Assembly: GCF_026230105.1 (NCBI RefSeq)
Contig: NC_079483.1
Span: 4,333,312 to 4,397,311 of the forward strand
Direction: 5' to 3'
Source of the DNA: Diorhabda sublineata
Taxonomy: Eukaryota; Arthropoda; Insecta; Coleoptera; Chrysomelidae
Length of the DNA: 64,000 nt
Below the pieces are notes generated by a model. The model worked only from the letters and a program-made list of their open reading frames with translations, made no database searches and had not been told where the DNA came from. Each line of letters opens with the position of its first letter. Position 1 is the first letter of the stretch. Position numbers and translations under genes: made by a program. Below are positions 33,799-45,085 of this stretch, one piece after another.

Positions 33799-34158
33799 TT
33801 AATCGAGATTTTCCTGTGGTTTGGGCCAAAATTTCTTCCTAAGAATATCATTAACACCTTCTCTGTTCCTAGCCAATTCTATAGCATAAAACTGTATTCT
33901 AGTAACTAAGATTGTATTTTCTTCTTTATAATCCTCTTTGGCGTCTGCTCTAAGCAACGTTCCAAAACTATAATCTTCCACCAAAGTTTTAAACCTCTCA
34001 CAATATGGTCGCCACTTCGCCTTTTCTTTAGTACTTTTCAATTCGTTTTCATTTATTACCTCTAATTCCATTTTTGGAAATTCTTCACGGAATACCTTGT
34101 AAATTATATCATCTACTGGTGTTAATTTGAGCAATTTTGGATCTACTGAGCAAAGGAT
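33799..34158 (-). CDS. PBDC1: PBDC1 coding exon 3 (residues 35-153)
   Basis: Encodes ILCSVDPKLLKLTPVDD to WPKPQENLD with TAA at 33801-33799. Acceptor TTTTAG. Confidence 0.95.
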   Translation of the reverse strand: MLCSVDPKLLKLTPVDDIIYKVFREEFPKMELEVINENELKSTKEKAKWRPYCERFKTLVEDYSFGTLLRADAKEDYKEENTILVTRIQFYAIELARNREGVNDILRKKFWPKPQENLD

Positions 34159-34489
34159 CTAAAAAGTTAGAAAAAGAAATGCTACAAAAATTGAAACAAA
34201 TATACAACAATTTTATAACCGTAAAAACTGTCAAAAGTTTACCGGCTATGTAAATATACTAAGCTACGTGATAGTATTAATTTATAGTTGTAAGTTAGCT
34301 ATCAATTGAAGAACAAAATAATATATATTTACATTAAAATATACTTCTGCGTGATCGAAAGCTTTGATAGCCCACATCGTTTCCACAGCCTGGTCATTTT
34401 CAAATTCTTCGGCAGGACGACTAAGAACATCCTACAATCGTAAAAAATTATTATCCTCGAAATTACTTTTGCTTTTTTTATTTTACCAT
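33799..34489 (-). CDS. PBDC1: PBDC1 family protein (polysaccharide biosynthesis domain containing 1)
   Basis: Three coding exons (34489-34487, 34431-34333, 34158-33799) give a 153-residue protein. The body matches the PBDC1/UPF0368 family: ETMWAIKAFDHAEVYFN, ILCSVDPKLLKLTPVDD, KEKAKWRPYCERFKTLVEDY, FGTLLRAD and ENTILVTRIQFYAIELARNR. The human protein (CXorf26) adds a long acidic tail that is absent here. The family is conserved in eukaryotes and its biochemical role is poorly defined; the name comes from a domain label, not from a proven reaction. No signal peptide or membrane segment is seen, so it is probably cytosolic. Exon 1 contributes only the ATG, which abuts a GTAAAA donor. The gene is convergent with RpL26 and divergent from the zinc-finger gene. 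Confidence 0.92.
34333..34431 (-). CDS. PBDC1: PBDC1 coding exon 2 (residues 2-34)
   Basis: Encodes DVLSRPAEEFENDQAVETMW to DHAEVYFN, with an acceptor ending TTGTAG and donor GTAAAT, phase 0 at both ends. Confidence 0.9.
34487..34489 (-). CDS. PBDC1: PBDC1 coding exon 1 (start codon only)
   Basis: The ATG is followed directly by GTAAAATAAA, which reads V-K-stop if unspliced. Splicing at this GT joins M to DVLSRPAEEFEN in phase. No ATG at the start of exon 2 could replace it without losing conserved residues. Confidence 0.6.
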
Positions 34490-35209
34490 TTTAATCTGTG
34501 AAATACGTCGTAATAGCGTTTATTTTGACCCAATTTTCACCAAAGATAACCTAAAAAACCTGTTAAGATGTAAAGAAAAACTAAATGACAAGTGACATTT
34601 GATGAGGGGCAGCGTTACATATATCAAAATAGGTTTATTGAATTTATTACTGTATTTCGATAGCGTCAACTAAGGGTCGCGAATCTTTCCCAAGTTTATT
34701 CTAGGGTGTTCTCCACAGTCAGTTATGTGTGTTTCCAACTTCTTATCATTAATTTAATAGTCACAGGCGCTATTTGATTAGAGGCTTACAAAAATTTTAG
34801 ATCATTCACCAACAGTCTGCGAACAGATTTTCGTATGGAGAGTTACTCCATACTTAAGGATATATAACAAATTTTCTATCGTTATAGCTTCGAATTGTAT
34901 TGTAGGATCCATAGGCAAAAGTCCTTGAGGATATACAAAGGCCCTTGTTGAGACTTGACGCTTAATACTTTTTGGAACCTATATTTTTCATTTAATGTTT
35001 TTAATTGCGATATATTTATATATTAGTTGTATGTATATTTTATACATTAAAAAATGTTAACAATTTATACTATTAAATTATTTTTTACTATTGGAACATG
35101 GATAGAACATCAAAGTTTTGACGTAAGCCGCATACATAACCTAACTTTAAAATGTAAATTTAGCAAATTTATTAATAAGCAATTTTTATATATATACCAA
35201 AAGTAAGGG
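34490..35209. promoter_or_regulatory. Divergent intergenic region between PBDC1 and the zinc-finger gene
   Basis: About 720 bases between the two start codons, so both promoters must lie here unless upstream exons exist. No clear TATA box or initiator stands out. Confidence 0.4.
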
Positions 35210-35432
35210 ATGTTTGAGGAAATATCTTTGGAAAATAGACAAATACAGCAAGAATTATATGAAGAGGAATGTGAAACAAAAGATAAAAACGTAAAAAATG
35301 GAAGAAGTTTTTTAAAAGTTGAAGATAAGGATTCGGCAGAAAATGCCGAAGACTTTAAATATAAATGCTCGTATTGTACAAAATCATTCAAAATAAATTC
35401 TAAACTTCAACGTCATTTGCCACTACATACAG
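35210..35432 (+). CDS. Zinc-finger gene exon 1 (N-terminus and finger 1)
   Basis: MFEEISLENRQIQQELYEEE to HLPLHTG, donor GTACTT. TAA at 35204-35206 closes the frame upstream. Confidence 0.88.
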
Positions 35433-38400
35433 GTACTTTCTTATTAAGTTATTGAGTTAATAAAATTCATTGGTATTTTGTGTTTCAACCCTTTTCTATG
35501 TAGGATATATACAATTGCAGGCGAGAAGAAATTCAAATGCCAAGTTTGTAATAAAGCATTTACACGAAAAGAAACCCTAAGAGACCATTTAACTATTCAT
35601 ACAGGAAAAAAGAAGTTCAAATGTACAGTATGTGATAAAGGTTTCCTAACGAATGCTTATTTGAAAATACACATGAGGTTACATACGGGCGAAAGAAATT
35701 ACAACTGCCCTGATTGTAACAAGAATTTCACTCATAATTCTCTCCTTAAGTTACATCAAAAGATCCATTCTGTTGAAAGACGATGTGTTTGTCAAGTATG
35801 TGGGAAAACTTTTGCTAACAATTCTAATTTAAAACATCATTTAACGCAGCACACAGGAGATAGAAAATATTGTTGTAGTCTTTGTCCAAAATCGTTTGCA
35901 AATAACACTACTCTTAGGTTTCATATGAAGGTAAATATTTTTTTTGTTTATTCTCTAATACAATTTTCTTTAGCTTTTCACTTGTTAGACCTATTTATAT
36001 ATATTTCGTGGTGATTTGTCTTGATTTTAGTTGTGTTTTCATAGAAAATTAGTTTAATAAATTTAATAAAACCCACGTACATTGAAATGTCGAATTTTAA
36101 CTATCATTTTAAAATGATTTTCAGAGAAAAGACCTAAAATCAAAATGAATTATCACAAAATATTATTACATTAATATGATATTCAAATTTTTTTGACATT
36201 TTTCTGCAACAAATATAAAAATTTATGCATGCCATTAGGGCTTTTCAAAAACTATGATTCTAAATTAATTATTCTGATTGTGAATGATATCTCAAAATTA
36301 GATTTTATATCAGAGCTTCTGAATGAGACGCTAGAGAAATTTCATGTTTAAAAGTCAATTTATGAAAAACATTTATTTGTATTATGAGGTCCATAAAAAA
36401 AGGTTCCTAAAGAATTTTCACAATGAAAACATCTACTACTACTACCACTGGCACTACGGTCCTCAAAGAGTCTCACACCTAGCTACAGATTCTCGGGTAG
36501 AGTTGTCATTATTTTCTGTTACTATTGATCCGAGGTATTTAAACGACGAACTTATACTGGCCTACTTCGATAGCCCCCGGGGGAGTTCTTCTTTTCCTTG
36601 ACATAACTATTTATTTGGTTTTGGACTCGTTAACGGTGGGTCCTCCTCCAGCTGCTCAAACCCTTCATTCAGTTCACGCTCCTGAGTAGATGTGTTATCA
36701 GCATAGGCCAGATACTGCACTGTTCTGTTGAGCTTTGATGGTACACGAGAGGGCGTCTCCTTGTCTGAGACCGCGACCCATTTTGGAATTCTTGTGAGGT
36801 CTCACCCAGCTATCTTCACGTTGCTCTTGTTCTCAGCTAACCTCATCTGCACCAGGCGACTGAGTTTAGGAGGAAAACAACTTAATGTAACCCAAATCAA
36901 CCCAACCTGACTTATTCTAACATAACCCAACTTAACCTATTCTGACCAACCTAACCTAGTTTCTCAACTGTAAGGCGAATAAATCATTCAGAAAATGCCA
37001 CGTCATAGTGTTGCCATTATTGGCTATAAACAGTGTTTTAAGAAAATAAAAATGAAACTATAAAACTGAACTTAATTATGGTATCGTAACCGTAATAGTA
37101 TTCTTGAAAATATTTTATTAATTAAGACATAATCCGATCCCTAAATGGTTAATGGTAACATTGGACACGCCATGTATAGCACAATATAAAATAGCGTCTT
37201 ATACAAGTTAATTTCCGTTTCAGACAAAGCTTAAAAAGGCACATTTTCAAAAATTAATTTCTCAAAAGCTATTTATCTTCGCAATTTAAAATTTCGTATA
37301 TAAAGGCCTTACCTCATGGACTATTTACCATAAAAATATGAATATCCAACTCGACGATCTATAACCTAATATTACGTTATTATTTACAATAGAATCCCGC
37401 TAATCCGAACTAATTGGGACCGGGGCCGGTTCGGATTGCCGAACAATCGTTTTCGAAGGGAAAAGATTCTGATTAAACGTTTTATTTGTACATATTTAAA
37501 AATAACAAAACATTTCCCTAAATTTGAATCGTATCAATCAAATGAAATGAAATTTAAATGAAAAAAAAATCTTCGCATTCCGAAAACACGCAGAGGAATG
37601 AATTCGATTGGCGGGGCAACAGAAAAAATTGACAAAACGTGGTTTGTAACAAAGTATTTTTGACGATAGACGATGCGTTGAGTCATCGACGGTGGGTCGC
37701 CCATATTTTTCCTCCTTTCCTCCGCTCGGCCATTTTTTTTACAGATGGTTAGGTTAGCTAAGGTTTATCTGCGTCAGTTTTAGTTGTAGTGTTCGAGTGT
37801 TGCCTAATATCTTTGTACATATTCTTCCCCCGTGATTAACGTTCTTAGTTAGGAAACATAATAGCTACCTGTACCAAACGTAAACATACGACTTGTACCT
37901 TAGAAGAAAAACTCGAGTTTTGAATCGCTTAAATAAAAGCGAGAGTGCTACAAAACTAGCAGCAGAATTTGCAAGACTATAATTTCTGATTGAAAAGAAA
38001 AAACGTACCAAGCTTGAACAGTTCTACACAGCATCATCGTCTAGCTAAATTCTTGAAAATCCTCAAACATCTAAAGTTTCTAAGTTCGACAAAGCCGATG
38101 AAGGTCTCTATTTAGCCACACCTTAAGTGGACCTCTTGTACAAGAAAAAGCTGTGCAACTGAACCATTGGAAAGTTCATCACCTGGAGAGCAGTTATCTT
38201 CAAATGAAGCTGTGGCACAAGCTTATCTGGATGAGTTTGCTGCTATTACTACTGAAAGAAGATATTCTCCTCAATAGGTTTATGATACTGACTACTTAAA
38301 TTTCAAGGCGTTGCCAAACAAAAGTTTAGCAGGAAACTCGGGCCTCCGGGTTTAGGATGAGCAAGTAACGAGTCACATTGATGACATTTAGTAATGCCGC

Positions 38401-40002
38401 CGGAAACCATAATTTGATGATGATCGGTAAATAAAAAAATCCGAGGGCATTTAAGCATGTAAACATGAGTGTATACAATACAAAGTTTCGGAATCAAAAC
38501 TGTATTCCTCTCACCGAATGCTACAGCTTATGGACCAAGGGGTTCTCCAGGCAATGAAATTAGCCTATCGTAAGAAATTTCTCCGTACAAGAAAGTGACC
38601 GTGAAAATGTTGCTTACTGATCAGCTGAGGCAGAGAATACAGTTACTAATTGAGCTATTAGAAAGTCTTGGAGGAAGCTCTGGTGAGAGAAATTCCCGGT
38701 TGTGGGAAAACAAACGACTCACACATCGATGAGTACAAGATCCCGACACCCACGAGGAGTTTACCGACGAGGACATAGCAGCTGAAGTGAACCGCCGAGA
38801 GCAGTGACGACGAGGCAATGAAGTTGTATCGCATTCCGACGCAGCTGCATCATTCGACCTTGCTCTACGCTAAACAGAGCTACATGTCTACACCTGCTAA
38901 CCTGTTGTTTCTACGGCGATGGCGCAACGTCGCAGTATCAAACAGCAATTGAAATTGACCGACATGGCGAACCGTTCGCATAATTAGTGGTGTAATACAA
39001 TGTTGTAAAACCTCAATAAATCGTATTTCTGTTCGAAAAAAGTTTCAACAAATATAATTTATTGCCAATCGGCAGTTCATATTTTCCGAAAAATCGGATT
39101 AGCGGGGCTCTAGTCTATTTATTTTTGCTGTATAAACTAAGCATTAAAAATACTTGTGCAATGTAGTGATGCTGTCACAGAAACTCAACAATTTTGTTTT
39201 TATCGACACTGATTTATACCCTTTATCTGATTTCTCGTAATTGGATACACACTGGATAATAAATTTAACGTTAATTTTTATATCCATATCAAATCAAATA
39301 ACGACCCAATTAAATTTAACCTCAAAAACTGGAGCAAAAGCGAACGTGCAAATTCGTTGGCAAAGTTCATTAGAAATGGACTAATTTTACGTCGAAGTGG
39401 TTGCCTTTTCGCCTATAAATTGGGTTAGAAATGTACCTTGACTCACGAAGATTTTCCAATGGAATAACTAATAACTATTCCATTATCTTAAAGTCTATTA
39501 AATTACACAACGTTTACATATTGTTCAATTAACTCTCAAATACGTTCGATCTTCTGCAAATTTTTGCGGTATTAGTTTTTTTTTGTTGTAGGTACATAAC
39601 AAGGAATATATTTGTCCCTATTGTACCAAAGCATTCGCAAGATCAAGTTATCTAGAAAGTCATCTACCTGTACACACCGGTAATAAAAAATATAAGTGCC
39701 CCATTTGTTCTAAAGGTTTCGCCTGCAATTCGAATCTCTCCCAACACCTCATTTTACACAGTGGCCAAAAGAACTTTATTTGTCAATATTGCTCGAAAGC
39801 CTTTGCATTAGTATCGAAACTGAATAGACACATAGCGATACATACAGGCGACAAGAAACACATCTGTCCTTTCTGTAAGAAAGGATTTGTCCAAAATGCC
39901 AATATGAAAAGGCATATAACCACACATTTGAATGTTAATGATGGAAAGTCAGTGTTTCGAAATATTTCCAATAATCAAATCAACACTTTTGGGGGTGTGT
40001 AA
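35210..40002 (+). CDS. C2H2 zinc-finger protein with ten fingers
   Basis: Three exons (35210-35432, 35521-35930, 39592-40002) give 347 residues. After an acidic, lysine-rich N-terminus of about 50 residues come ten C2H2 fingers with HTG-type linkers; the first begins YKCSYCTKSF and the last is HICPFCKKGF to HITTHLN. It ends in a short tail, NISNNQINTFGGV. Such proteins are usually nuclear DNA-binding regulators; the target cannot be read from this sequence. No ZAD, BTB or KRAB domain is seen. An in-frame TAA two codons before the ATG fixes the start. The second intron (3.7 kb, with a Tigger element) falls inside finger 6, between the two zinc-binding His residues (FHMK | VH), so all ten fingers need correct splicing. 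I do not recognise an orthologue. Confidence 0.9.
35521..35930 (+). CDS. Zinc-finger gene exon 2 (fingers 2-6)
   Basis: Starts with the GEKKFKC linker after a TTGCAG acceptor. Holds fingers 2-5 and most of finger 6. Donor GTAAAT after FHMK. Confidence 0.93.
36420..36850 (-). mobile_element. LINE reverse transcriptase remnant
   Basis: The minus strand, with frameshifts, gives MGRGLRQGDALS, VQYLAYADN (catalytic YADD changed to YADN), ERELNEGFEQLEE and VNESKTK, then YLGS-type text. These are consecutive palm motifs of an insect non-LTR reverse transcriptase. Confidence 0.75.
36860..36960. repeat. Degenerate AACCCAACCT/AACCTAA tract
   Basis: Short AACCT/AACCC units repeat imperfectly (taacccaacttaacctattc and similar). 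Such tracts are common in insect genomes and only loosely resemble the TTAGG telomere repeat. Confidence 0.6.
37387..39115 (+). mobile_element. Tigger/pogo-type DNA transposon, decayed
   Basis: Terminal inverted repeats share CCCGCTAATCCG (left from 37387, right to 39115), with TA on both sides (37385-37386, 39116-39117). The plus strand carries pieces of a pogo-like transposase: VLNRLNKSESATKLAAEFA (DNA-binding helix), LNFKALPNKSLAG, MIGK then KNPRAFK, LMDQGVLQAMKLAYRKKFLR (the QPMDQGVI box of Tigger) and a C-terminal MAQRRSIKQQLKLTDM. Many stops and shifts make it inactive. It lies in zinc-finger intron 2, on the gene's strand. Confidence 0.85.
39260..39440 (+). repeat. Partial copy of the 25985-26310 MITE-like element
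   Basis: Shares tatccatat, aatttaacctcaaaaa, ggcaaagttcattagaaatg and ttagaaatgtac with the other copy, in the same order. Its left arm is missing. Confidence 0.55.
39592..40002 (+). CDS. Zinc-finger gene exon 3 (end of finger 6, fingers 7-10)
   Basis: Begins VHNKEYICPYCTKAF after a TTGTAG acceptor. The first His completes finger 6. Stop TAA at 40000-40002. Confidence 0.92.
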   Translation, partial: VHNKEYICPYCTKAFARSSYLESHLPVHTGNKKYKCPICSKGFACNSNLSQHLILHSGQKNFICQYCSKAFALVSKLNRHIAIHTGDKKHICPFCKKGFVQNANMKRHITTHLNVNDGKSVFRNISNNQINTFGGV

Positions 40003-40153
40003 TGAACTTATTGTTTTTATTTATTTATATACAACAAAAAATATATTTGATTTTACATTATCCGTTAAAAATATATTATTTTTTTTTAATTTTATCAAAT
40101 ACAGAGCTTTCTTTTTCTGTACAGTGTAGTATATGAAATTTATTTATACCCAA

Positions 40154-40168
40154 TAAATTTAATAAAAA
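40154..40168 (+). terminator. Zinc-finger gene poly(A) signals
   Basis: Two AATAAA hexamers (40154-40159 and 40163-40168), about 155 bases after the stop codon. Confidence 0.65.
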
Positions 40169-40783
40169 CCTTAAATCCAATTATATTGACTTCAACTTTA
40201 AAAATTATCTCTTAACGACAACTGTTAAGAACTAATCAAATTGACAGCTGACTCGACCTATCTCAACCATATCCTAACCTCACACTATTTTGTTTTTAGA
40301 GTCAAAGTTGGTAACCATGTTCATGTTAATTTAGTTAAGTTGGCAGGGGATAAGCACTTTTTGATATGTTCACGCGACAGGCAAACGTGCTCCAATTTGT
40401 AATTTCAAAAATTGTTAAGTATATGAGCAACAATCCGACGATTCAAAAGGTACCTTTTGAAACTCTGTTCAATAAACTGAGCATTTTGTCAACTTTGGAC
40501 TTCATCATTTCTCAACAAAGAACCCAAATCCACTGAAAATAACAACAATAACAAGTTTTTACTTCTACTGTGCATTTTGTCTCTAACTTACTTTATTTAT
40601 TTACACACACTAGACACTATAATAATTAAAATATCACTACTTTTATAATTTATTTTATCTAATTCCGCTATCAAATATAACACTTTGAGTCACTCATTGA
40701 CAATAGGAAACGTCACATTTTTCATAACCTTCATAAATCAGTTATGGAAAGTAGTTATGTAAAAACTTTATTTAACAGTTTGG

Positions 40784-41312
40784 AACATTCCAGATCACTC
40801 AAGAAATTTCTAGAACCTTCTAAATTGATTACAACAGTTTGCACTCATATAAGAACTTTTCAGATAATTCCAGAAATTTTTAGAACGTTCTAAATCAAAT
40901 ACAGTCGTTTGCACTCATATTGGAACTTTCCAGATCATTAGGGAAATTTCTAGAACCTTCTAAATCGATTATAGTAGCTTGCATTCATGTAAGAACTTTC
41001 CAGATAATTCCAGAAATTTTTAGAACGCTCTAAATAAATTACAATAATTTGCACTCATATTGGAACTTTACAGATCATTCGGGAAATTTCTTGAACTTTC
41101 TAAATCGATTACAACAGTTTGCACTCAGTTTTCAAGTTTTCAGATCATTCGGGAAATTTCTAGAACCTTCTAAATCGATTAAAAAAGTTTACAATAATTT
41201 TAAAATTTTCCAGATCATTCCAGAAATGTTTAAAACATTCTAAATCAATCGCAATAGTTGAACACATTTTAGAACTTTATAGATCATTCCAGACATTTTC
41301 AGAAGTCCTCAT
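40784..41312. repeat. 70-bp tandem array with heat-shock-element-like modules
   Basis: The marker cagat(c/a)a(c/t)tc recurs at 40791, 40861, 40931, 41001, 41071, 41141, 41211 and about 41280: seven near-exact 70-base steps plus a partial eighth. Copies 1, 3, 5 and 6 each contain four adjoining alternating nGAAn/nTTCn units (for example 40802-40821), the form bound by heat-shock factor. Copies 2 and 4 share their own variants (cagataattcc, tttttagaacg), so the first part is built of 140-base A-B dimers. Confidence 0.85.
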
Positions 41313-43071
41313 GCGTTCATCAACTCCCTTATCATGACCTGGAGAGCAAGGGGTATTTACCACCCCAACGGGAAGTTGATTGGGATTGGTGGTAATAGAA
41401 AAAACAGTCTTTTCACGCACTAACAAAGCATTATATATATTATAGCTTTTATAAAATGAAAATCCAAGAATCTCACAAATTATTAAACATGATTTCTATA
41501 AGGAGGACCTTATAACTGATTGTAAAGTTCTAAACTCAGCTCTTAAGTTAAAAAACGACATCTCTAGGGTTTTGCATCAGTCAATGGATATTGAAGATGC
41601 AGTTTCTCATTTTCCATAAATGATTATTCTGGAGCACTTTCAATAAAAAATAAAAAATCCAAAGAGGGCACCTTCAAAACTTTTTGTTTTGATATGACTA
41701 TTTCCTTATAGATTTGTACTCTAATTATTTTAAGTACTACTTTGTTTTCTCTAAGAGGATAGCAGAAAAATTTTTCGTTATTTGTAGTTTTGTGATTTCG
41801 TTATCTAATTTTTAATTTCTGACCTAAATTTTCGTCTGCTCTAATTGCATCTTCTCTGAATAGTGAGTTGTTCTTTCTACACCTATGAAAGGATCAAACA
41901 GACAAAAATTCATTTTTGACAAGATCAATTTTTTTCAATTACTTTTTTTCGGGTTACTGAAATTGTTTCCGACAAAGATTCAAGATTATAATTTTTTTAT
42001 TATTTATTTGTAAATGAATTTATCTGATAGGGGCATGTTCACTTTTTTATCACGAGAAGCATTATATAAATATAACACAAATATACTTCAAAGATGGTAA
42101 ATAATTAGATTAGATTAAAAGTAGACTTTTAATTAAGTGCCTACTACTTATAAAAGAATAGAAGGTTACTTGACATATTACATAGTGATATATTTGTTTT
42201 GGGACAGGTAAGTTTAAGAATACAAATATTGAATTTTACAAAATGTTTTCTATTCACAAATTTTATTTTGAAACTATATAATAAAAATTGTACACAATTA
42301 AAGTATTTATCATCGAAACAATTTTCACGTATGTCAATGTCACCTGTCACTAGGAGGCTTTTTAGCGTTGCTCTGGATCGTTACCCTTATTTTTATTGCT
42401 ACATAGAAACTTTTTGAGTGTTATGAACACTCAGTGCTTTCATTGTATTCAATTTTTTTACGCATAACAAATATCGAAGTTCGTTGGTGATCCTACAGAT
42501 ATAAAGGTTATCAACAATCTAGCAAATCCAATTTAGTTTTCAGATAAAAAATTAAAATTGAACAACAATTTATTTATTACTTTTATACGAGTTGTATAAA
42601 CTCATAAATCGTTACACATAAAGTCTGCTTTTGATCAATTATCGAAAAAAAAATTGTAAAACAAAATTATAGAAACCATTTTTAAGTTTGTTAGTACACC
42701 CTTCGAGAACGTAATTCGTAATAGCAGAAAAAAATATTTTTATTGAATAAATCAATAGCTCAGTATATGGAGGTTATCTATTATATTATGTTAATTGATA
42801 GTGTTGTGAAATTTGAATACTCTCAACCTTCGGATCATTTTACGTAAGATTTTCCAAACTTTTTCATATTAGAAAATAATTCTTATGAGGCAATAAGCTT
42901 ACTCTGTGCTTCTATTTACGGGTTTTTGTTAAACTTAATATTCTTTGAAAAAAATTCAGTTCTCAATCAAATATTATATATATTTTTGTTTGATCTCAGT
43001 ATTTTTTTTTCTCAACTCCACTTGAAATAATCAAACATGATGAAAAATGGAAAACAGAGTACTTTTCTTTC
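41313..43071. other. Intergenic DNA, nothing recognised
   Basis: AT-rich, with overlapping short frames on both strands (42144-42417) and no known domain or repeat. Confidence 0.35.
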
Positions 43072-43273
43072 GCCTAATATGACTAGGATACAATAAGAGT
43101 AAAGACCTCTTAGCCTAGAACAACGTGTTGGGCGGGGCTTAATAGGAGCCAAGATTAAATTACGCTCCTCATTTAAATGAAATTTGTGTATAAACATTGT
43201 CTATGAAACATCATAAAATTTTGTCAATGAAGTATAGTTTATTGTTATACATATTATAATAAGAAATATACGT

Positions 43274-43670
43274 AAAAAAGAATTGTGGTTTACCAATTCG
43301 ATTGTTTCTTTTTCAAATGTTTGTTTACTTTATGTTGTTTTAGTTTAGGTAAGGTCAGGTTAGATTTGATTAGGTTGAATAAAATTGCCTATATTTAATG
43401 TACAACTTATATTTGTATCTAATACTCCTCCCCTCTATTTTTGTCGGTTGGATCGTTTAAATTTGCTATACACTTTTTTTGTTACCATTAAGAATACAGG
43501 AGTTATATACAAATATAAAGCTCATTAATCCTAAACATTAATAACCTAACATTGAACTAACCCAACCTAATCTAATCTAACCTAACCTTACCTAAACTAA
43601 AACAATATAAAGCAAACACATAATTGGAATAGAAATGATCGAATTGGTAGACCACGATTCTTTTTTACTT

Positions 43671-43672
<2 letters not shown>
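43274..43672. repeat. MITE-like element with about 100-bp inverted arms
   Basis: aaaaaagaattgtggtttac at the left pairs with the reverse of gaattggtagaccacgattc at the right. The arms continue through tttagtttaggtaaggtcag. It lies inside the outer 43072-45085 element. Confidence 0.75.

Positions 43673-43745
<73 letters not shown>
43673..43745. repeat. (TA)n microsatellite
   Basis: About 36 TA units between two inverted-repeat elements. Confidence 0.95.
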
Positions 43746-43749
<4 letters not shown>

Positions 43750-44950
43750 ATGGTATGATAATGTGTAATGTTTATTTTTATAAATTTTATTTTAAATAAA
43801 ATCAGATTTTAATTTGGGCGCCATTAATAATTATTTGAATTTCTTTATTTTATTATGTTATTATTATTTTTTTTATTCTCAGGGTGTTATATTGTGAGGT
43901 CAAATTAAAAAATTTTATTGCGATAAATTGTTATGATTATAAGGTCAGATTATAATAGTTTTAAGACCGGGTCTGTTATTTATAATGAATAAAATATTCA
44001 AAATATACAATTTCTTAACTAGCTATTACAATTATTTTATTTTACAAATATTCATTCATTCATTCATACTCGTAATTACACTCATAAAAATAAATTATAT
44101 GGAAATGTGAACTCAAATATTATATACTAAAAGAAATACTTAAACTTAATAGAACAGTACCTTAAGTGTTTGTTATGTTGTATTTTTAATTTTTTAAATT
44201 GGAAATTGTTACGGCCTTGTAGAATAAACAGATACTCCGCTGTAGTTCCACTCCTGTTCTTTTCCTTTTCACAACTCCTTAATTTTTGAAATTGTCCCTT
44301 TGTCAGTATTCTCACTTATTTCACTTTATTTAATTGCTTTCACTAATTTCTTATTACTACACTTATACAATTATTAATTATCAATCCTTTGAATATTTTA
44401 TGCCTTTTTTATCAAGATTTTAATTTTTTAAATTTCAATTAAAATTATTTTACTCTTTTTTCTCTTGCAAAAAAAATTTTCTTTCGTTGTTGATTCTTTT
44501 CTTCATTGTTTTTTTTTAACCAATGATATTTATTTTAAAAGTTAGTTACTAAATTGTCGTTTCTAAATTTTTAAATTATTGTGACTTTATTCAAATAATA
44601 TTATTCTATAATTTCTTTGTTGTATTTATTTCATTCCTATGTTATTAATTTTATCATTGCAGTTGTCAAAATTTTTATATTTTATCATTTATAACCTTAA
44701 AATTTATGTTGGTATGTCACACAAATTTTTGAAGTTGGTGCTCCTGTTTTTATCTGTCAATTTATGGATTAAATTCTTTGATTATACAGGATTTGTCAAA
44801 ATTAAATAATAATTTAGAATATAGTGCTGGCCAAAACTTAATATAAAGAATGTTATTAACCGAATAACAGAACTGAACTTATTGCTTTATTTATATCTTA
44901 TTATTATTTAATAATTTATTTTGGATATATTCATACCATAACAATATATA
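43741..44950. mobile_element. Inner element with short terminal inverted repeats
   Basis: atattgttatggtatga at the left and its reverse complement tcataccataacaatat at the right bound about 1.2 kb of very AT-rich non-coding DNA. It lies within the outer element. Confidence 0.6.
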
Positions 44951-45085
44951 ATGCTTGATATACACAAATTCGATTTAAATTGAGCACTCAATAATTTAAG
45001 CTTGGCGCCAATTAGGCCCCGCCCAACGCGTTGTGATAAGCTGTGAGGTTTTTACTTTTAATGTATCCTATTATCATATATGACG

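Larger units (their letters stand above)
43072..45085. mobile_element. Non-autonomous element with about 130-bp inverted arms, enlarged by later insertions
   Basis: Left arm 43072-43197 and right arm about 44950-45085 are inverted repeats (shared gttgggcggggc and, on the reverse of the right arm, aatttgtgtata). Everything between them is other inverted-repeat or TA-rich DNA, so a short element seems to have been opened by later insertions. No coding capacity. Confidence 0.7.

Noticed and set aside
36860..36960. Internal telomere repeat
   Set aside because: Units vary between AACCC, AACCT and AACTT and never form a clean TTAGG run.
40784..41312. CRISPR array
   Set aside because: Units repeat over their entire length without unique spacers, and the genome is eukaryotic.
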